Positions 45,754 to 55,664 of a stretch of DNA of 64,000 nucleotides are shown here, piece after piece. Within the stretch, counting starts at the first letter, position 1. Each line of letters begins with the position of its first letter. The notes under the pieces are model-generated. The model was not told the origin of the DNA. It saw nothing but the letters and a program-made list of their open reading frames with translations, and did not search any database. A program made the translations under genes and the position numbers. Origin of the DNA: Cardiocondyla obscurior (taxonomy: Eukaryota > Arthropoda > Insecta > Hymenoptera > Formicidae); NCBI RefSeq assembly GCF_019399895.1, contig NC_091865.1, forward strand, positions 5,213,001-5,277,000. The letters run 5' to 3'.

Positions 45754-45846
45754 ATGTTGTCAACTGTAACGAATTATAAGGTTATCATAATACAAAAAAG
45801 CAATACAATAGAATCAAAAAGTGATTTAAAAAATACACATTTTTAA
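45754..45846 (+). pseudogene. Gr remnant, terminal TY-motif exon
   Basis: After a TTTTATAG acceptor, 30 codons and a TAA. MLSTVTNYKVIIIQ occupies the place of the family signature TYhhhhhQF; the first Thr-Tyr pair is altered to T-N-Y and the final Phe is lost. Exon position and phase fit the last Gr exon. Confidence 0.6.
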
Positions 45847-45965
45847 AAAACTTCTGTCACATAATTATTATTTAAAAATAATTAAATTGCAAAAGTATCA
45901 ATGTTGCATTTAAAAGTATATTGCAATGTGTTACTATAATTTTAATATCAAATATTCTCAATAAA

Positions 45966-46790
45966 TCGATTATTATAACTACAAAATGAATGAAATTCTC
46001 CCAAAATTACCTTTTTAATAAAAGATATAAAAAAGCGCCAAGTACAGGCGCGTGTTAAGCGTTCTTTAAAAAGTTTTTAAGTAAAACCAAGACTCCATCA
46101 AAAAGATTCTCAAAAAAAAGATCCAAAAAATTACACTCTCCCAAAATAAAACATAAAATGTGTATTTTAACATAAAATACTCTCTATAAAAATATTGAGG
46201 TCAAATAATTGCGCCAAGAACCTGAAGAAACTAGAAAAATTTAAACAATACAAACCCATGTGGAACCGTATAAACGTAAATCTAGGTTCGCCCCGTAACG
46301 ATACCATACCATACGATACCATATGTTATCATTCAAACGTAGACCTAGGTTCGCCCTGAATTTAATAAATAAATACTTTTTATAAAAGTAATGAAATCAA
46401 ATAATTGCGCCAAGAATTTTAAGAAATTTTTGAACATGACAAATCCATGTGAAATCGTATAAATGTAGATATCGGTTTGCCCCGATGATATAACGTGATT
46501 AATATTACAAACCCACGTGGAATCGTACAAACGTAGACCTAGGTTCGCCCTGATCTTAAATAAATACTCCTTATAAAAGTAATAAAATCAAATAATTGCG
46601 CCAAGAACTTTAAGAAATTTTTGAACATGACAAACCCATGTAAAACCGTACAAACGTAGACATAGGTTTGTAACATTACAAACCCATGTGGAACCGTACA
46701 ACCGTAGACATAGGTTCGCTCCGATATGATAACATGGTTGATAACATGGTAATGTAAAGAAAAAAAAAAATTGGCGGTGCGAAACCAAAT
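45966..46790 (+). repeat. Large inverted-repeat element, left arm
   Basis: The arm begins ATTATAACTACAAAATGAATG and carries CTTGGCGC-type motifs and several ACCTAGGTTCGCCC motifs. It pairs with 47655-48165 and 50981-51122 on the right. An ATACCATACCATACGATACC tract at 46301 has its exact inverse near 47985. Confidence 0.8.
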
Positions 46791-46834
46791 CTTTAAAATC
46801 TCAAATTATAATTTTGTTTTTTTTTTTTAATGTA

Positions 46835-46914
46835 TTGGTTCGGCAAGAAAGTAATTTCGGTAATCATTACATCGTTAATTAGTGCAAACCGAAATTATTG
46901 TCTTGCCAACCCAA
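46835..46914. mobile_element. 80-bp mariner MITE
   Basis: The ends TTGGTTCGGCAAGAAAGTAA and TTGGGTTGGCAAGACAATAA (inverse) are flanked by TA. The whole element is a near-palindrome. The ends resemble the TTGGGTTGGCAA-type ends of insect mariner elements. Confidence 0.75.
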
Positions 46915-47103
46915 TATATTATGATTATATTTAAAATACATCCGACAGTCCGCAGTCTTTAAAAGTGGGACGGCAATGAATTTGTTGCCCATTTTCTATA
47001 TTTTGCTTTTATTTTATTATATATATTAATTTTCACCCCTCTTTTGTTTTCTTCCTCACTCTCTATTCATTTTTCTTTGCAGTTTTATTTTAATAACCTA
47101 CGG

Positions 47104-47576
47104 CAATGCTCGGAATTAGTTGCACATTTCGGCCCGATTCCAAAGACGCCGCTTCTTTTCCCCACTACACTTGACGATCGGCCGACCGAGTCTTCAAACC
47201 GCGCGCGCGACGCTGTTTCTCAGGAGCGTTTTGTTATCTAAGAAATAGACTGGGGTAAGGGATATATTTAATATCAATTATAATAGTTTTCCACATCACC
47301 TACGAGGTACTATTATTGATGCGTATAGGCCTACTGGGGAAACCACTTAAAAAGAACGCATTAATAATAGTACCTCGTAGGTGATGTGGAAAACTATTAT
47401 AATTGATATTAAATATATCTCTTACCTAAGTCTATTTCTTAGATAACAAAACGCTCCTGAGAAACAGCGTCGTGTTCGCGGTTTGAAGACTCGGTCGATC
47501 AATCGTCAAGTGTAGTGGGAAAAGGAGGCGGTGTCTTTGGAATCGGGCCAAAATGTGCAACTAATTCCGAGCACTG
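47104..47576. mobile_element. hAT-like palindromic MITE, 8-bp target duplication
   Basis: The ends CAATGCTCGGAATTAG and CAGTGCTCGGAATTAG (inverse) are flanked by ACCTACGG at 47096-47103 and 47577-47584. The two arms of about 235 bp form one long hairpin. The loop around 47326 contains the module TAGGCCTACTGGGGA that also follows both mariner-like genes. A CAGTG start and an 8-bp duplication fit hAT. Confidence 0.8.
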
Positions 47577-47654
47577 ACCTACGGCATCTCGCATAAGAGA
47601 AGCTCGGTAAAACGTTGCGCTATACTTGGCGAAAATGCATTTTTATTTATTTTG

Positions 47655-48165
47655 TATTTTTTTTTTTCGATTTTAAAGATTTGGTTTCGCAGCGCCAAGT
47701 TTTTTTTTTCTTTACATTACCATGTTATCAACCATGTTATACCATATCGGGGCGAACCTTGGCCTACTTTTATACAGTTCCACATGGGTTTGTAATGTTA
47801 ACCACGTTAACATTACATCATCGGAGCAAACCGATGTCTACATTTGTACGGTTTCCCATGGATTTGTCATGTTCAAAAATTTCTTAAAATTCTTGGCGCA
47901 ATTATTTGATTTCATTACTTTTATAAAGAGTATTTATTTATTAAATTCAGGGCGAACCTAGGTCTACGTTTGAATGATAACATATGGTATCGTATGGTAT
48001 GGTATCGTTACGGGGCGAACCTAGATTTACGTTTATACGGTTCCACATGGGTTTGTATTGTTTAAATTTTTCTAGTTTCTTTAGGTTCTTGGCGCAATTA
48101 TTTGATCTCAATTTTTTTATAGAGAGTATTTTATATTAAAATACACATTTTATGTTTTATTTTGG
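47655..48165 (-). repeat. Large inverted-repeat element, right arm part 1
   Basis: This is the inverse of 46200-46790. It ends in TATGTTTTATTTTGG, which is duplicated at 50966-50980 by LINE B. Confidence 0.8.
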
Positions 48166-48465
48166 AGAGAGAGAAGAGGATGTGGAAGAAGACATAGATA
48201 GAGAAGAATTTGAGAACGTAATAAGAAAATTGAAAAAAAAAAAAAGCAGCAGGGAGTGATGGAATTGAAAATGAGATCTGGAAATGGGGAGGGGGAGAAG
48301 TACAAGAAAAGTTATGGGAAATGTGCAAAAGGGTATAGAGGGGGGAGGGGATGCCGGAGGAATGGAGAGAAGGAGTGGTGATCCCGGTGTTAAAAAAAGG
48401 GATGGGGAAAAGGTAGAATAACAACAAAGTATAGAGGAATAACACTGACACAGACAGCGTACAAG

Positions 48466-49917
48466 GTGTACGCATCTGTGCTAGCAGAAAGACTAAGGAA
48501 GGATATAGAAGAGAAAGGAATATTACCACGGAATCAGGCCGGTTTTAGAAGAGACATGGGGACAGTGGACCAGATATATGTGTTAAACTATTTGATAAAC
48601 AAGAAGATAGAAGAAAAGGAAGGGAAAATGGTGATTACATTCATTGATATGAGAGCGGCCTTTGACTCAGTGGATAGAAAAAAATTGGTGGAAGCAATGA
48701 AGAAAAAAGGAGTAAGGGAAGGTTTGATAAGAAGGTGTGAAGAAGTTTTGGAGGAAACAGTGAATAAAGTCAAAGTAAAGGAAAAAAAAGGAAAAAGGTT
48801 TTGGACGAAAAAGGGAGTAAGACAGGGTTGTCCGCTTAGCCCTAGCTTGTTTACTCTCTTATTGGCAGATATAGATGAAGAATTAGAAAAGGGAGGATGG
48901 GGAGAGATAAGGATAAAGGATAAGAGATTCTACTCGCTGGCGTACGCGGATGACATTGCTCTGTTGGCAGAAAATGAGGTAGGAATGAAAGGAATGATTA
49001 AAAATATGGAAGAATATGTAAAGGAAAAGGGATTGCAAGTGAATGTAAAGAAAACAAAGATAATGAGGTGTAGAAAGGGGGGAGGGAGATGGAAGAAGGT
49101 AAAGTGGGTTTAAAAAGGAGAGGAAATAGAGGAAGTAAAAAGTTTTAAATATTTGAGATATATGATCAAAAAAACGGGAAACAGAGGGAGCATGTAAAAG
49201 ACAGGGTGGAAAGAGTGGCAAGAATAATGGGGCAGGTATGGAGTATAGGCAAAAGAAGGTTCGGAAAAGATTGAAGTAGAAGACTGGCTATTTGACAAAC
49301 TGATATGGTAGGTTGTTAATTTTAATGTGAAAATATAGGGGTGGGAAGAAAGGGAGAAGGTAGAGATACTGCAGGAAAGATATCTGAGATGGGTGCTGGG
49401 GGTGAAAAGATACGTACCAGGATATATGGTGAGAGAGGAGTTACAGAGGGATATACTGAAGGGAAGAGCAGGGATGAGAGCATGGAAGTATGAAAAACGG
49501 CTAGAAGAAGGGAAAGGCGGAGAACTAGCTAAATGGAGCTGGGAAGAGATGAAGGAAAGAGCGAAGGAGGAAAAAAGTAAAGGAAAGTGGGAAAAAGAGA
49601 GAGAGGAATTCTTCGAAAAATTTGGATGGTCCGGAAAAGAAGTGGAAGATTTAAGAGAAAAAGGGGAAATAAAGGGAGAGTATTTGATAAAAAAAGACAA
49701 AGAATGGCAAAGAGAAGAAAGATGGGAAAAAAATAAGAGGGTCAAGATTCAATAAACATTATAAAAAAGTGAAAGAGGAAGGGATACCAGGATACTTGAA
49801 ATTGGGATGGAAGGAAGAAAAATGGCAAAGAATGGCAAAATTTAGATTAGGGGAGGAAATGAGAGGAAATAAATATTGGAAGGGGGAGGAAACAAGAAAA
49901 TGTAGAATATGTATAGA
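48466..49917 (+). pseudogene. LINE copy B reverse transcriptase, frameshifted
   Basis: The frame 48466-49113 carries the RT core: AGFRRDMGTVDQIYVLNYL, FIDMRAAFDSVDR, GVRQGCPLSPSLFTLLLADI and AYADDIALLAE. A break near 49110-49390 leads to 49393-49755 (RYVPGYMVREELQRD). The C-terminal cysteine block is split by the LTR and continues at 50326 (EETWEHIWEECIDWG). The endonuclease is missing. RT motifs are well kept, but the product would be truncated. Confidence 0.8.
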
Positions 49918-49921
49918 GAAG

Positions 49922-50321
49922 TGTTATATCTCGAGCCCTTAGCAACAGAGGCTCGGGAATAACGTCGGAATGTCGCACGCGCGCGACCATTTAGCTTGAT
50001 CGGCAGAATACCGCCGATCAAGGTAACCCGGCATTTCCGGCCGGGACGCGAAGTCCGAGGACAGTCGCGGTTGCCACCCGCGATTCCGCTGATTGCTATG
50101 ATTTTTGGCATAGCAACAGTAGGAGATATATAGGGGCAGCCGCGGCCCGGACAGGCAGTCGCTAACTAGTATCTCGCGTGGAATCTTTAATTGAACGACA
50201 AGTGTAAAAAGGAAGAAAGAAATAAAGAAGTGAACAAGGATAAACGAAGAGGCGACTTTATTTCCCAAATATTACAAGTCTCCCCGGAGAACGAATCCCA
50301 CGGCACCCTTGCGGTGCAACA
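49922..50321 (+). mobile_element. Solo LTR with GAAG target duplication
   Basis: This 400-bp LTR begins TGTTATATCTCGAGC and ends GCGGTGCAACA, with GAAG at 49918-49921 and 50322-50325. A TATATA box at 50127 precedes GGGGCAGCCGCGGCCCGGAC. The same promoter-downstream sequence recurs at 53488. Confidence 0.9.
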
Positions 50322-50980
50322 GAAGGAAGAAACGTGGGAACATATATGGGAGGAATGTATAGACTGGGGAAACGAGGATAGTTGGGAGGAGATGGTGAAG
50401 GAAATTCTGGAAGGGGAAGGAAGGGGGGTTGACTGGTTAGAAACTTTAGAAAGAACAAGGGTAAAAAATAGGAGTGAATGAAAGTATGCAAGAGGTTAAA
50501 AAAAAAAAAATAGAGAAATAAAATAAAGAGCGTCGGAAGCGGGGGTCCAAAGATAGAATTTAAGGTAAAATAAGGCGGAATAAGTGAAGGTATGAATGAA
50601 AGTGTGATCTCTCTTTCTCTCGGCGCGTAAGCAATAGGGTAGAGGCGTAAAATGGCGTAAAATATAAGTTTTATTTTCAGGAATTGGATGTAAGCATACA
50701 GAAGATTATAAAAGTAGAAATAAGACATGTTGTAGCACGATGATATGTAAGGGGATAATGGTTGCGAGAAGGAAAAATGTAAAAGAAAAGGAGGAATTTG
50801 TTAAAGAGAAGGAAAAGGATATAGAAAGGAAAGAAAAAGTGGCGGAAAGTGTTTTGTTATAAAATGTATTAAGTTTGTAGATATTGTTTATGAAAAAATG
50901 TAATGTAAATTTGTGGGATGCGGAAGTCCCGGTGTACCTCTAAGGAGACAAATAAACACCTTATATATGTTTTATTTTGG

Positions 50981-51122
50981 GAGAGTCTAATTTTTTGGAT
51001 TTTTTTTTTGAGAATTTTTTTTGATGGAGTCTTGGTTTTACTTAAAAACTTTTTAAAGAACGCTTAACACGCACCTGTACTTGGCGCTTTTTTATACCTT
51101 TTATTAAAAAGGTAATTTTGGG
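50981..51122 (-). repeat. Large inverted-repeat element, right arm part 2
   Basis: The arm continues after LINE B. It mirrors the left arm up to CCCAAAATTACC and stops at 51122, about 27 bp short of the left arm's outer end. Confidence 0.75.
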
Positions 51123-51545
51123 TTTTATAATTACCTGCGTGACTTCCAAGTGGGTTATTAACTTCCAAATCATCAAAATTTAGAATTAACGGTAAAATTA
51201 CCTTATTAATATTTTTGATTTTATGCATTGCCACAAAGAGTCTTGTGCCATATTTGTATAATGTGAATGATTTATCTCCACACTTTTTTCATACTCCAAA
51301 ATAGTTTGTAAAATATTAGGAAGTTCTAAAAACTCCTGCAACTGTTTTTTAATGGAAACATACGAGCAAGTTCTGTTTTTAATTGTAAGCGAAACTTTAT
51401 TTTGTCATCTCGATTCATCAGCTGAAGTGCCAACAACAATCTGTGATGGCCTAATATAATATTTCGACTTTTCAAAAAATGATTCTCTTTTATATTCTGT
51501 ATTGAAATTATTAAAGTACTCTGAAATTACTTTAAAAGAACTTTG
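51123..51545 (-). pseudogene. CACTA-like transposase 2, preceding region
   Basis: From about 51545 leftward the - strand reads SSFKVISEYFNNFNTEYKRE, then FFEKSKYYIRPSQIVVGT. After a frame change come QEFLELPNILQTILEYEKS and LPLILNFDDLEVNNPLGSHA, matching LILYQDDFEV and PIGSAKG of the transposase at 16444. A stop near 51415 and frame changes make it a pseudogene. It continues at 43457. Confidence 0.7.
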
Positions 51546-51637
51546 TTTTTCGAGGACTGTTCTCTGCCTCAGCGTGTCGTCGCACTGTGCTATTAGTGGC
51601 AGAGTAATACGCACTGTGATATTTGTTATACGGCAAA

Positions 51638-52058
51638 ATGAAGTATACAAATTCCGAATACCTCGATATGATTATTTGTTACGGTATCGCGGGGGAATCT
51701 GCAGATCGTGCGGTGCGAGTATATTCCCAACGATTTCCTAATCGTAATCGACCCACGGCAAATGTGATTTTAAGGTGCATCCAACGTGCGAGACGATCGG
51801 GATGTTTAGGTCGGGATCGTCTAAATAGATTAAATTATGATTGTGGAGTGCGTCGCAACGTAAGACGGGAAGAAGCAGTTTTACGCGCGTTTGAAAACAA
51901 TGCATCAACCAGTATACGCAGAGTTGCAAACGCTGTTGGTATCCCGAGAAGCACAGTGCAAAAAATTCTCAAACAAGATGGGTTGCACGGCTATCATTTG
52001 CAACGCGTGCAACAACTTTTACCGCGTGACAAAATTCAGCGTACAATTTTCTGCCAAG
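51638..52058 (+). CDS. Mariner-like transposase 1, exon 1
   Basis: The ATG follows an AT-rich leader. The exon encodes a DUF4817-type N-terminus (KYTNSEYLDMIICYGIAGES, then RFPNRNRP) and a second helix-turn-helix (RRVANAVGIPRSTVQKIL), the DNA-binding half that would recognise the element ends. It ends in phase 1 at CAAG|GTACGT. With exons at 52134-52336 and 52416-52868 it forms an unbroken 358-residue protein of the IS630/Tc1/mariner superfamily. The three exons have no stop or frameshift, so this is the best candidate for an active transposase in the window. Confidence 0.85.
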
Positions 52059-52133
52059 GTACGTATTTTCCATTCTGTTATTTCTTTAAAATAAAAAATT
52101 TACTTTAAGTAATTATTATTAAAACACCCATAG

Positions 52134-52336
52134 GCTTTCTCGCGCAATGTCGGCGAGATAATACATTTCCCGACCACATATTATGGACCGACGAAGCGAT
52201 CTTTACGCCAAATGGCGTATTTAATTCTAAGAATTTTATACTTTGGAAGCACAATAACCCGCGAGCAGTTCGAACTTGTGCGTTTCAGTACAGGTGGAAA
52301 ATAAATGTGTGGGCCGGAATTGTCGGAAACTTAATA
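52134..52336 (+). CDS. Mariner-like transposase 1, exon 2
   Basis: The exon starts after ACCCATAG with GC completing a Gly codon and has the first catalytic Asp in ILWTDEAIFTPNG. It ends with NVWAGIVGNLI in phase 0, followed by GCAAGT, a GC-type donor. At 203 bp it has exactly the length of the matching exon in copy 2. Confidence 0.85.
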
Positions 52337-52415
52337 GCAAGTATTCTTATTACATAATAACTCATTTCATAAGAAGCAAAATAAAATTTGTAATATCATT
52401 ATTGTTAAATTTCAG

Positions 52416-52868
52416 ATAGGACCGTACTTTCTCCCTCCGAATTTAAACGGAGAAATTTATACAAATTTTTTAGAAAATGAGTTGCCCGTCTTGTTGGAAG
52501 ATGTTCCGCTTAACATTCGTCAAGCCTTAATTTTCCAACAAGACGGTGCACCGCCACATTTTTCTCGGCGCGCGCGGGATACTTTAAATAATTTATTTGT
52601 AGATAGATGGATGGGGCGGGGGGGTCCGATTGAGTGGCCAGCACGTTCCCCGGATATGAACGTGCTGGATTATTTTGTTTGGGGCCACATTAAAGCCCAC
52701 ATAGAAAATGTGCGAGATCGTACCGTTGAGGAGGTTCGCGACGCAATCATAGCGGCCTTTGGCACGATTACGCCCGATATGGCATACAGGGCAACGCAAC
52801 AAATTGTTCGAAGAGCCGAACTTTGTTTACAACAACAAGGACGGCACTTCGAACAATTGTTGCATTGA
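52416..52868 (+). CDS. Mariner-like transposase 1, exon 3
   Basis: The exon follows AATTTCAG in phase 0 and runs to a TGA. It contains FQQDGAPPHFS with the second catalytic Asp and GRGGPIEWPARSPDMNVLDYF with the third. Forty-one residues separate the two aspartates (DD41D). The C-terminus ends HFEQLLH. Confidence 0.85.
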   Translation: MGPYFLPPNLNGEIYTNFLENELPVLLEDVPLNIRQALIFQQDGAPPHFSRRARDTLNNLFVDRWMGRGGPIEWPARSPDMNVLDYFVWGHIKAHIENVRDRTVEEVRDAIIAAFGTITPDMAYRATQQIVRRAELCLQQQGRHFEQLLH

Positions 52869-53485
52869 ACTGATGCCGGTGGATTAGGCCTACTGGGGAT
52901 ACCACGTTAAAAAAAACGCACCAAGCAATCTACCTCAAAGGTGGTGCGGAAATGATTGCATTTTACACATAATAATTTTACATTTGGAACTTAGCCTCAC
53001 TCGCGCGTTGTCGCATCGTTTCGCTCGCGCGTCGTCGCATCGTCTCGCTCGCGTGTTGTCGATCGCCTCTTCGCGCGCGTTGTCGCATCGTTTCGCTCGC
53101 GCGTCGTCGCATCGTCTCGCTCGCGCGTCATCGGTCGCCTCTTCGCGCGCATTGTCGCATCGTTTCGCTCGCGCGTCGTCGCATCGTCTCGCTCGCGCGT
53201 TATCGGCCGCCTCTCCGCACGCGTTGTCGCATCGTTTCGCTCGCGCGTTGTCGCATTGTCTCGCTCGTACATTGCCCAATCCTTGAGTCGAGTGGGAAGG
53301 ACTTATACTTTTGAGGCGAAGCCGCTTCTGACCGTGCGCTCCTATTTGCCCTACAAGTTTAATTTTTAAAAATTCCTATCTCCGTCATTCGTGCAAATAA
53401 TGCAAAATTACATGGGACTTTTATACTTGTCTTTAGGAGATCTACCCACCCACCAAGTATCCTTCGTTATGTCAGGGACACCCTG
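52869..53485 (+). mobile_element. Mariner-like element 1, 3' region and terminus
   Basis: It holds the module TAGGCCTACTGGGGATACCAC at 52885, a 72-bp satellite (52985-53280) and a terminus GGGACACCCTG at 53485 followed by TA. The matching 5' terminus was not found upstream of 51638. Confidence 0.6.
52985..53280. repeat. 72-bp higher-order satellite in mariner-like 3' region
   Basis: Three near-24-bp subunits based on TCGCTCGCGCGTCGTCGCATCG make a 72-bp unit; TCGCCTCTTCGCG markers recur at 53063, 53135 and 53207. The period is a multiple of three, giving open frames on both strands (Arg/Asp-rich) that I do not call genes. Confidence 0.75.
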
Positions 53486-53874
53486 TATAGGGGCAGCCGC
53501 GGCCCGGACAGTCAGTCGCTATTAGAAGATGTAATTAAGTGAATCGCGTGAAGTGGCCGGCTGTAAATTACAAAAAAGGAATAAAAGAAAATAAAACAGT
53601 TTGTAACACGGTAATTTCGCGTTCGGAGAGCTCGTCGGAAGCCAGAGTGCGAGTGTAAAGAACCGAGACTTGGTTAATCGTAACATAAAAGATTTATTAA
53701 GAAAAGAAATAATGTAGAGTCAAAATAATACACTTAATCTAAGAATAAATGAAACAAAGGAATAAACAATGTAATAATCTAAAGATGAATTGAACAAAAC
53801 GGCCATCCGCCGTGAGCTGGATTCCAGGTGAACGCTAGTTCGGGTCGCTTTGGGACGTATCCTATGTAACGGGC

Positions 53875-54330
53875 CGTATCGGTCGTACAGGCTCCGCGGT
53901 TGCGAGTCGGCGACGCGAGTTACCGGACGGGCCGCTCGGGCCGTGTCGGTCGTACAGGCTCCGCGGTCGCGAGTCGGCGGCGCGGATTACAAGCCAGGCC
54001 GTTCGGGCCGTATCGGTCGTACAGGCTTCGCGTTCGCGAGTCGGCGGCGCGGATTACAAACCAGGCCGTTCGGGCCGTATCAGTCGTACAGGCGTCGCGT
54101 TCGCGAGTCGGCGGCGCGGATTACAAGCCAGGCCGTTCGGGCCGTATCGGTCGTACAGGCTCCGCGTTCGCGAGCCGGCGGCGCGAGTTACAGGATGGGC
54201 CGCTCGGACCGGGTCGGTCGTACAGGCTCCGCGGTCGCGAGTCGGCGGTGCGGACTACAAGCCAGGCCGTTCGGGCCGTATCGGTCGTACAGGCTTCGCG
54301 TTCGCGAGTCGGCGGCGCCGCGACTTAATT
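53875..54330. repeat. 67-bp tandem repeat, seven copies
   Basis: CGTACAGGC recurs at 53884, 53951, 54018, 54085, 54152, 54219 and 54286, exactly 67 bp apart each time. Each unit contains TCGGGCCGTATCGG and TCGCGAGTCGGCGGCG. Confidence 0.9.
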
Positions 54331-54369
54331 TGCCTATGAGACGGAATGCTAGGGCCGTGTCGGCGAGAG

Positions 54370-54645
54370 AGAGAGAGAGTCGGGAGCGCCCGAGTCTCGG
54401 GGATGTCGGTGTCGAGGACGGCCGGGAGCGCCCGGTCGAAGGAAGGCTCGGGAGCGCCCGAGTCTCGGAGATGTCGGTGTCGAGGATGGCCGGGAGCGCC
54501 CGAACGAAGGAAGGCTCGGAAGCGCCCGAGTCTCGGAGATGTCGGTGTCGAGGACGGCCGGGAGCGCCCGGACGAAGGAAGGCTCGGGAGAGCGAAATCG
54601 GTTTCGGAGGCCGGGTGAGCCCGGTCGAGGAAGACTTGGGAGCGC
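54370..54645. repeat. 68-bp tandem repeat, about four copies
   Basis: CGGGAGCGCCCGAGTCTCGG-type units recur at 54381, 54449 and 54517, spaced 68 bp, each followed by GATGTCGGTGTCGAGGA. A last unit is degenerate. Confidence 0.8.
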
Positions 54646-55056
54646 CCAAGTCCTGGAGGATCGGATGCTGGGGTGCTCCCCAGCGCGGAAAAGGTGCCTC
54701 GTCTGCGCTCGAGGCGGCTTATATACCCGTGGGCCCGGGAGTGGGGGCCCCCACTCCCGAGCGGTCGGGTGGCGGTGCGCGGTGTGGGCGGTTGGGCGGC
54801 CCATGTTCCCTGTTGCGTAGATCCGCGCTACTCGCCGCGGGCGGCTGGTCGGCCTGCGCGTAACTTAAAATATGTTCGGGGCCGCGCGATTGTTTCGGGC
54901 GAACGGTGGTGGTCGCGGCGCGGGGTCTGAAAGTTCCCGTAGTGGCTTTTAGCCACAAGTTTAACAAAAAGGGTCTTTATTTCGAGCCCGGTTCCTGACC
55001 CATGATACTCTCATCTTTCCGGAGAACGGACCCCACGGCACCTTCCCGGTGCAACA

Positions 55057-55664
55057 GCGTCCATGACTTAAAATATGTTTTTTGAAACTGTCCTTTCTAT
55101 AAAATGTTCTCAAACATTTATCAATATGACAAATAAAACTATTTGTTTTATGAATGTACTTTAAATAAAAAATATATTTATCAATATCTTTAAAATAATT
55201 ATTACAAAGAAAACAGTTTATTTTGTAAATCTTAAAATTTTTTGGCTGTTAATTACGTTTTTATAATGTTAAATTTTATATCTTATCTTATACCTATATT
55301 TAATATATATACATATATATATTTAAATAAATAAACTTAATGTATATAAACTTAAAATCTTTTAATAATCTTGTAATGAATTAATCAATCTTAATTTTAT
55401 TTATAATATCTTGGACATGAGAATAATTCTTTAATCTTAGTTTTTTACTTTTAAAAATCGCGACTTCTATCATTTCATAAATATGTTCGTTTTGTGGAGA
55501 ATATTTAATATTCATAACATGAATTTTGATCGGAAAAATTTACACGTAGATAAAAAACCAATCGAAAAATCTACGTACAATTGTTTTAATCAAGAATCGT
55601 GATAACAAAATTTTCTAAAGCAGTTACTAGTCATTCAGTATTCGCGGTGTGACAATCTGTTAAA
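55057..55664. other. AT-rich leader region of mariner-like element 2
   Basis: No gene seen. An inverted pair, ACGTAGAT and ATCTACGT, lies near 55544 and 55569. The last 30 bases before the ATG resemble the leader of transposase 1 (CGCGGTGTGACAATCTG compared with CGCACTGTGATATTTG). Confidence 0.45.

Larger units (their letters stand above)
48166..50965 (+). mobile_element. LINE copy B, 5' truncated, 15-bp target duplication
   Basis: The duplication TATGTTTTATTTTGG flanks it exactly (48151-48165 and 50966-50980). The element begins partway through the RT region and ends ACAAATAAACACCTTATA. The solo LTR at 49922-50321 is nested in it. Its sequence is close to copy A. Confidence 0.9.
43458..51122. 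mobile_element. 7.7 kb composite insertion carrying a Gr pseudogene
   Basis: The - strand transposase frame resumes exactly when 43458-51122 is removed: codons for GNYK, then Ile, then GCIYYSIP. The junction is A|T with no duplication. The insertion starts TCAAGAGGCACGG, the structured-module start seen in other copies after an A. It holds the module, the Gr pseudogene with LINE C, and the large inverted-repeat element with a hAT-like MITE, a mariner MITE and LINE B. TC start and A|T insertion recall Helitrons, which often carry gene fragments, but no CTRR end is seen at 51122. Confidence 0.6.
53488..55056 (+). mobile_element. LTR-derived segment enlarged by minisatellites
   Basis: The start TAGGGGCAGCCGCGGCCCGG matches the solo LTR at 49922 from its TATA box onward. 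The end CGGTGCAACA matches LTR ends at 41354, 50321 and 60541. The mariner-like terminus adjoins the start at TA, so the mariner element appears to have inserted in the TATA box. Two minisatellites and other GC-rich sequence fill it. The frames of up to 337 codons here follow the repeats and are not called. Confidence 0.5.

Noticed and set aside
43458..51122. Canonical Helitron call for the composite insertion
   Set aside because: The TC start and A|T site fit, but no CTRR end or preceding hairpin is present at 51122, so I kept it as an inference only.
52935..53286. Arg/Asp-rich frames on both strands
   Set aside because: They are produced by the 72-bp satellite in the mariner-like 3' region.
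53850..54863. 337-codon + strand frame and overlapping shorter frames
   Set aside because: GC-rich 67/68-bp tandem repeats create them; the sequence is repetitive Arg/Gly/Ser with no known domain.
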